A DNA stretch of 64,000 nucleotides, taken from Planotetraspora mira (lineage in GTDB: Bacteria > Actinomycetota > Actinomycetes > Streptosporangiales > Streptosporangiaceae). Shown here piece after piece: positions 56,109 through 64,000 of this stretch. The first letter of the stretch is position 1. Each line of letters starts with the position of its first letter. Made by a program: the position numbers and the translations under genes. The notes beneath the pieces are model-generated. The model did not search any database, was not told the DNA's origin, and saw only the letters and a program-made list of their open reading frames with translations. Where the stretch lies: NCBI RefSeq assembly GCF_016863275.1, contig NZ_BOOO01000001.1, forward strand, positions 186,001 to 250,000, written 5' to 3'.

Positions 56109-56807
56109 TCAGTGACTCACGCGCCGCAGCGCCGCGGCGATGCCCGCGGCGGCCGCTCCGGGGTCCGCCGAGCCGGTGATCGGCCGGCCGATGACGAGAA
56201 GATCGGCCCCCTGGCTCAGGGCGTCCTCGGGAGTCGCTACTCTTGCCTGATCCTGAGTGTCGGCACCGGCAGGCCGCACACCCGGGGTGATGAGCATGAT
56301 GTCCGGCCCCACCTCCGCACGCACGGCGGCGACCTCGCGCGGCGAGCAGACGAGGGCCTGGGCGCCCGCGCCGACCGCGATCGCGGCCAGCCGGCGCGCG
56401 GCGTCGACCGGGGCTCCCTCGATGCCGATCCGGGCGAGATCGGCCTCGGAGAGCGACGTGAGAAGTGTCACGGCCGCGATCTGGGTGTTCGGCGCCGCCT
56501 CTACGGCGGCCCGGATCATCGCGGAGCCACCCGACGCGTGCACGGTCAGGATGGCCGGCTTCAGCCGTCCGACCGCGCGAGCGGCTGCCGCCACCGTGTT
56601 CGGGATGTCGTGCAGCTTGAGATCGAGGAAGACCTGGACGCCGCTCGCCCCGCGCACCGAGGCGATCACGTCGGGGCCGTAGCGAAGGTAGAGCTCGAGC
56701 CCCACCTTCACGGTCGACACGTGGGGCGTCACCAGGCCCGCCCAGCGGGCGGCGGTCTCCAGGTCGGGCGCGTCCAGCGCGACGGCTATGGGAGCGGGCG
56801 TCGTCAC
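56109..56807 (-). CDS. pyrF: Orotidine 5'-phosphate decarboxylase
   Basis: 232-residue enzyme producing UMP. Catalytic tetrad in VKVGLELY (Lys34 region) and DLKLHDIPNT (Asp62, Lys64, Asp67), phosphate site VIGRPITGSADPG. GTG start overlaps the pyrD stop (GTGA). Last gene of the pyr operon. Confidence 0.97.
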   Translation of the reverse strand: MTTPAPIAVALDAPDLETAARWAGLVTPHVSTVKVGLELYLRYGPDVIASVRGASGVQVFLDLKLHDIPNTVAAAARAVGRLKPAILTVHASGGSAMIRAAVEAAPNTQIAAVTLLTSLSEADLARIGIEGAPVDAARRLAAIAVGAGAQALVCSPREVAAVRAEVGPDIMLITPGVRPAGADTQDQARVATPEDALSQGADLLVIGRPITGSADPGAAAAGIAAALRRVSH

Positions 56808-57797
56808 AGGGAACTCTCTTCCAGATCGGTTCTGCCCCGGGGTCCTGACCCCGGGGGGTGGTGGGCAAGGCCGACGGCGTCCGCCAGGCGGTCGAAACCG
56901 CGCTCCGTGAGAAGCTCCTCAAGCTCTCTCTGGATGCGGGGGCAGGCGTACGGGTCATGGAACAGGGCAGAGCCCACAGCGACCGCACAAGCCCCCGCCA
57001 GGACGAACTCCAGCGCGTCCCTGCCGGTCGTCACGCCGCCCATGCCGATGATGGGCACCCCGGGCAGCGCCGCATGGACCTGCCAGACGCACCGCACCGC
57101 CAGGGGCCGGATGGCGGGGCCCGACAGGCCTCCTGTGCCCGCCGCCAGGGACGGGCGCATGGTGTCCACGTCGACGCTCATGCCGACCGGCGTGTTGATC
57201 ATGGCGAGGGCGTCCGCGCCGCCGTCGACGCACGAGCGCGCGACGGCCACGATGTCCGCCACGTCGGAGGTGAGCTTGGCGATCACCGGGACGTCGTACC
57301 GCGTCGCCGCCCGGACGGAGGCCACCACCTCCGCCGCCGACGACCCGTCGCGGGCGAACACCCTGCCACGGTCCTCGACGTTCGGGCACGACAGGTTGAC
57401 CTCGACGGCCGTCACGCCCGGCGCGTCGGCGAGACGGCGCGCGAGCGCGGTGTACTCGGCCACGGTGCCGCCGCCGATGGACACGACGGTGCGCGCGCCC
57501 CGCTCGGCGAGCCACGGCAACTCCTGCGTCAGGAAGGCCTCGACACCGGGCCCCTGAAGGCCCACGGCGTTCAGCAGGCCCGACGGCGTCTCCGCCATCC
57601 GCGGCGTCGGGCGGCCGGCCCGCGGCGCCATCGTGATCGAGCGGGTGACGAACGCGCCGAGCCGCGTGACGTCGAAGAACTGCGCCAACTCCCGGCCCGT
57701 GCCTCCGCATCCGGAGGCGGTCAGGACCGGGTTGGGCAGCTCGACGTGGGCGATGTAGCTTCGGAGGTCAGCCCCTATCGCCGCTCACCCCAGCCAT
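56804..57797 (-). CDS. pyrD: Dihydroorotate dehydrogenase, class 1B catalytic subunit; apparent frameshift in first codons
   Basis: Catalytic FMN subunit that pairs with PyrK and uses NAD. Body motifs are intact: ELPNPVLTASGCGGTGREL, EVNLSCPNVED (catalytic Cys), KLTSDVADIV, INTPVGMSVDVDT, GGLSGPAIRPLAV and GMGGVTTGRDALEF. The frame encoding them has no ATG, GTG or TTG upstream of the TTG at 57688, which would delete about 30 conserved residues. The ATG at 57797, 3 nt after the pyrK stop, is in another frame and hits a stop after nine codons. Removing one G from GGGG at 57775-57772 joins the two (MAGVSGDRADLRSYIAHVEL). So a one-base insertion, a sequencing error or an unusual start is present. 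Confidence 0.88.
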
Positions 57798-57799
57798 GC

Positions 57800-58657
57800 T
57801 CAGGCATGCCGTCCCCCCGGCGCGCCCAGAGCGTCGAACGGGATGGTCCCGACGTCCTCGAAGCGGACGCGTTCCCCCCGGAACACCGGCCCGTCGGTGC
57901 ACGCCCTGACCATGCGGGTCACCCCGTCGTCGCCGATCACGGGCAGCACGCAGGTCATGCACACGCCGATGCCGCAGGCCATGGCCTCCTCGACCGCGAC
58001 CTGGACCGGGATGTCGAACTCGACCCCGACCGCCGTCACCCCCTGCAACATCGCCATCGGGCCGCACGCGTAGACCACGTCGGCCCTGGCGTCGGCGATC
58101 ACGCCCGCGAGCACGTCGGTGACCTTGCCGCGCATGCCGAGCGAGCCGTCCTCGGTGGTCAGCGTGGTGGTCTCCCCCATCCGGCGGGCTCTGAGCGCGC
58201 CGAAGACCCGGTCGGCGCTCGGCGCGCCCAGCACGAAGTCGATCCGGCAGCCGCGCTGCTGCAACGCGTCGCCCAGTGCGAAGAGCGAGGCCGAGCCGTA
58301 CTCGCCGCCCACCAGGACGCAGGTGCAGGGGTCGCGCGGAAGCGGGAACGGCCGTCCGAGCGGTCCGACCAGATCGAGGGTGTCCCGTGCGCGCAGGTCG
58401 GCCAGCCAGGCCGTACCGGGACCGCGCACGGTGAAGACCAGCTCCACCGTGCCACCGTAGTCCGGCTTGACATCGTGGATGGCGAAGGCCCGCCGAGTCA
58501 GCATCGACGTACTCGGGCCTCCCACCGCGACGCCGACGAAGTGGCCGGGACGGGTCCGGTCGGCGACGCCCGGCGCGACGACCGTGAGCGCATGGTAGGC
58601 GTCCACCCGGCGCGTCGTCAGCACCGTGCCCGTCACCTGCACCGGACTAGCCGCCAC
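57800..58657 (-). CDS. pyrK: Dihydroorotate dehydrogenase electron transfer subunit PyrK
   Basis: 285-residue FAD and [2Fe-2S] protein that passes electrons from PyrD to NAD. FAD/NAD domain: RRAFAIHDV, VRGPGTAWLADL, VLVGGEYGSASLFAL. Cluster cysteines lie in EEAMACGIGVCMTCVLPV and RACTDGPVF. GTG start with GGGAGGGG upstream, 14 nt after carB. Confidence 0.94.
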   Translation of the reverse strand: MAASPVQVTGTVLTTRRVDAYHALTVVAPGVADRTRPGHFVGVAVGGPSTSMLTRRAFAIHDVKPDYGGTVELVFTVRGPGTAWLADLRARDTLDLVGPLGRPFPLPRDPCTCVLVGGEYGSASLFALGDALQQRGCRIDFVLGAPSADRVFGALRARRMGETTTLTTEDGSLGMRGKVTDVLAGVIADARADVVYACGPMAMLQGVTAVGVEFDIPVQVAVEEAMACGIGVCMTCVLPVIGDDGVTRMVRACTDGPVFRGERVRFEDVGTIPFDALGAPGGRHA

Positions 58658-58671
58658 CCGCTGCCCCTCCC

Positions 58672-61942
<3,271 letters not shown>

Positions 61943-61950
<8 letters not shown>

Positions 61951-63148
61951 CCTGGGCTCCAATCTCATCCGCTGTGTTCCCGGTCGCGCCCGATCGCTCG
62001 CTCGCAGGATCGAGGACCCCCGCAGCGCCGCTCGCTCGCTCCCTCCTGCGCTCCATCAGCTCGCAGAACTCGTCGAACAAGTACGCCGCGTCATGCGGGC
62101 CCGCCGCGGCCTCGGGGTGGTACTGGACGCTGAACGCCGGCCGGTCGAGCAGCCGCAACCCCTCGACGCACTCGTCGTTGAGGTTGACGTGGCTCACCTC
62201 CGCCCTGCCGTACGGCGTCGCGAAGGGCCCGTCGAGCGGCGCCCGGACGGCGAAGCCGTGGTTGTGCGCGGAGATCTCCACCTTGCCGGTGCGGCGGTCC
62301 TGCACCGGCTGGTTCACTCCCCGATGTCCGTAGCGCAGCTTGTAGGTGCCGAGGTCGAGCGCGCGGCCGAGGATCTGGTTGCCGAAGCAGATGCCGAAGA
62401 ACGGCACCCCCTCGTCCAGCACGCCGCGCAGCGCCTCGACGGCGTGGTCCGCGGTAGCGGGGTCGCCGGGCCCGTTGGAGAAGAAGACCCCGTCGGGTTC
62501 GAGCGCGAGGATGTCGGCCGCCGTCGCACTCGCGGGCAGCACATGCACCTCACAACCGCGCTCGGCCATCCGCTGGGGCGTCATCGCCTTGATGCCGAGG
62601 TCGACCGCGGCCACCTTGAAGCGGCGGGGCCCGCGCGCCTCGACGATGTACGGCTCGGGAGTGCTGACCTCCTTCGCCAGGTCGGCCCCTTCCATGCCCG
62701 GCGAGAGCCGTACACGCTCCACCAGTTCGGCGACCGGTGCGAGGGCCGGCCCGGAGAAGACGCCCGCGCGCATGGCGCCGCGCTCGCGCAGGTGGCGGGT
62801 GAGTGCCCGGGTGCCCCGCATGGCGATGCCGACGACGCCCTGGTCGCGCAGGTAGTCGTCGAGCGTCCGGGTGGACCGCCAGTTCGACGGGATCCTGGAC
62901 GGCTCGCGCACGACGTACCCGGCCACCCAGACCCTCCCGGACTCGGGGTCGTCCTCGTTCACGCCGGTGTTGCCGATGTGGGGTGCCGTCATGGCGACGA
63001 TCTGCCGGTGGTACGACGGGTCGGTCAGAGTCTCCTGGTAACCGGTCATGCCGGTGTTGAAGACCATCTCCCCGAACGTCTCCCCCACGGCTCCGTAGGG
63101 CGTTCCCTCGAAGACGCGCCCGTCCTCGAGCACGAGCAGAGCGGTCAT
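61943..63148 (-). CDS. carA: Carbamoyl phosphate synthase small (glutaminase) subunit
   Basis: 401-residue glutamine amidotransferase subunit. N-terminal domain [20 protein letters not shown]; class I glutaminase with the Cys nucleophile near 254 in [15 protein letters not shown] and the His/Glu pair in [13 protein letters not shown]. Its ATG overlaps the pyrC stop (ATGA). Supplies ammonia to CarB. Confidence 0.97.
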
Positions 63149-64000
63149 ACGAGCTTCCCTTCGAGAACGGTCGGACGGCCGCGCAGGAACGTGGCCACGA
63201 CCCGGCCCGGCAGCGTCATGCCCTCATACGGCGTGTTCCGGCTGCGGGAGGCCATCGCGGACGGGTCGACGAGGGCCCGCGGCGAGGGGTCGTACAGGGT
63301 GATGTTGGCGGGGGCCCCGGCCTCGATCGGGTGGCCGTGACCGGCCAGACGGCCGATCCGCGCCGGACGCGCCGACATGCGGTCGGCGACGCCCGCCCAG
63401 TCGAGCAGGCCGGTCTCGACCATGGCCTCCTGGACGACCGACAGAGCGGTCTCGAGGCCGATCATCCCCATGGCGGCCACGCTCCACTCGGTCTCCTTGT
63501 CCTCGACCGGGTGCGGGGCGTGATCGGTGGCGACGCAGTCGATCGTGCCGTCGGCCAGCGCCTCGCGCAGCGCCCGCACGTCCTCCTCCGTCCGCAGCGG
63601 CGGGTTCACCTTGTAGATCGGGTTGTACGGCCCGACCGGCGAGGACTCCGCGCAGGAATCGGTGAGCAGGAGGTGGTGCGGGGTGACCTCGGCGGTGACG
63701 TCCCAGCCCTTCGACTTGGCCCAGCGGATGATCTCCACGGACCCGGCGGTCGAGACGTGGCACACGTGCAGCCGGGAGCCGACGTGCGCGGCCAGGAGGC
63801 AGTCGCGCGCGATGATCGCCTCCTCGGCGACCGCCGGCCAGCCGCTCAGGCCGAGCCTGCCGGAGACCTCGCCCTCGTTGAGCTGGGCGCCCTCCGTGAG
63901 CCGGGGCTCCTGGGCGTGCTGGGCCACGACCCCGTCGAACGCCTTGACGTATTCGAGCGCACGGCGCATCAGCACGGCGTCGGAGACGCACTTGCCGTCG
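63145..64000 (-). CDS. pyrC: Dihydroorotase PyrC, N-terminus cut off by window edge
   Basis: Amidohydrolase that closes carbamoyl aspartate to dihydroorotate. The last 284 or so residues are in the window and the frame is open at the right edge. Visible metal-site and substrate regions: [44 protein letters not shown], and the catalytic Asp in [18 protein letters not shown] overlap with carA. pyrB and pyrR are expected further right. Confidence 0.95.
   Translation of the reverse strand, partial: DGKCVSDAVLMRRALEYVKAFDGVVAQHAQEPRLTEGAQLNEGEVSGRLGLSGWPAVAEEAIIARDCLLAAHVGSRLHVCHVSTAGSVEIIRWAKSKGWDVTAEVTPHHLLLTDSCAESSPVGPYNPIYKVNPPLRTEEDVRALREALADGTIDCVATDHAPHPVEDKETEWSVAAMGMIGLETALSVVQEAMVETGLLDWAGVADRMSARPARIGRLAGHGHPIEAGAPANITLYDPSPRALVDPSAMASRSRNTPYEGMTLPGRVVATFLRGRPTVLEGKLV

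Overview
The window is high-GC actinobacterial chromosome, probably from a filamentous actinomycete of the Streptosporangiales type. That placement is an inference from gene content and order; no rRNA marker is present. GTG and TTG starts are common, many neighbouring genes overlap by ATGA or GTGA, and several blocks are conserved actinomycete gene orders. I see no tRNA or rRNA gene, no CRISPR array, no insertion sequence and no phage gene.

Layout. (1) 1-6.5 kb, minus strand: start of the division and cell wall (dcw) cluster, mraZ-rsmH-ftsL-ftsI-murE, with murE running off the left edge. Four direct GTGG repeats at an exact 10-nt period (MraZ boxes) lie upstream of mraZ. (2) 6.9-11.7 kb, plus strand: a MoxR ATPase / DUF58 / transglutaminase operon. 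(3) 11.8-16.5 kb, minus strand: DUF3040, dinB, a methyltransferase, nusB, efp and an Xaa-Pro peptidase. (4) 16.7-18.9 kb: a drug-efflux MFS gene divergent from its likely TetR repressor. (5) 19-23.9 kb, minus strand: CoxD/CoxE/XdhC/MocA-like maturation proteins for a molybdenum hydroxylase plus an LLM-class (F420-type) oxidoreductase, with no hydroxylase structural gene nearby. (6) 24-24.9 kb: an HD-domain protein and a DUF4031 protein, converging. (7) 25-28.7 kb, plus strand: an alkanesulfonate uptake and desulfonation operon ssuC-B-A-D. (8) 28.8-33.8 kb, minus strand: a PH-domain membrane protein, a 53-bp-period repeat array, and the riboflavin operon ribD-ribE-ribM-ribBA-ribH under an FMN riboswitch. 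(9) 34.2-40.3 kb, plus strand: an oligopeptide ABC transporter operon in the order oppC-A-B-D-F. (10) 40.3-50.5 kb: rpe, a PadR regulator with its membrane partner, then rsmB-fmt-def, two paralogous unknown proteins and a helicase-deficient PriA. (11) 50.6-64 kb, mostly minus strand: a membrane protein, metK, a small unknown protein, coaBC, rpoZ, gmk, mihF, then the pyrimidine operon pyrC-carA-carB-pyrK-pyrD-pyrF.

How the genes fit together. Most of the window is housekeeping: peptidoglycan and septum synthesis, translation start and end processing (fmt, def, efp, rsmB, nusB), nucleotide, SAM, CoA and flavin synthesis. Accessory modules for efflux, sulfonate scavenging, peptide import and Mo-enzyme maturation sit between these blocks. 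The observations most worth following up are the apparent one-base frameshift at the start of pyrD, the 53-bp array beside ribH, the two unknown paralogs between priA and def, the orphan Mo-hydroxylase maturation set, the paired disordered tails of FtsL and FtsI, and several operator/promoter layouts including probable leaderless regulator genes.
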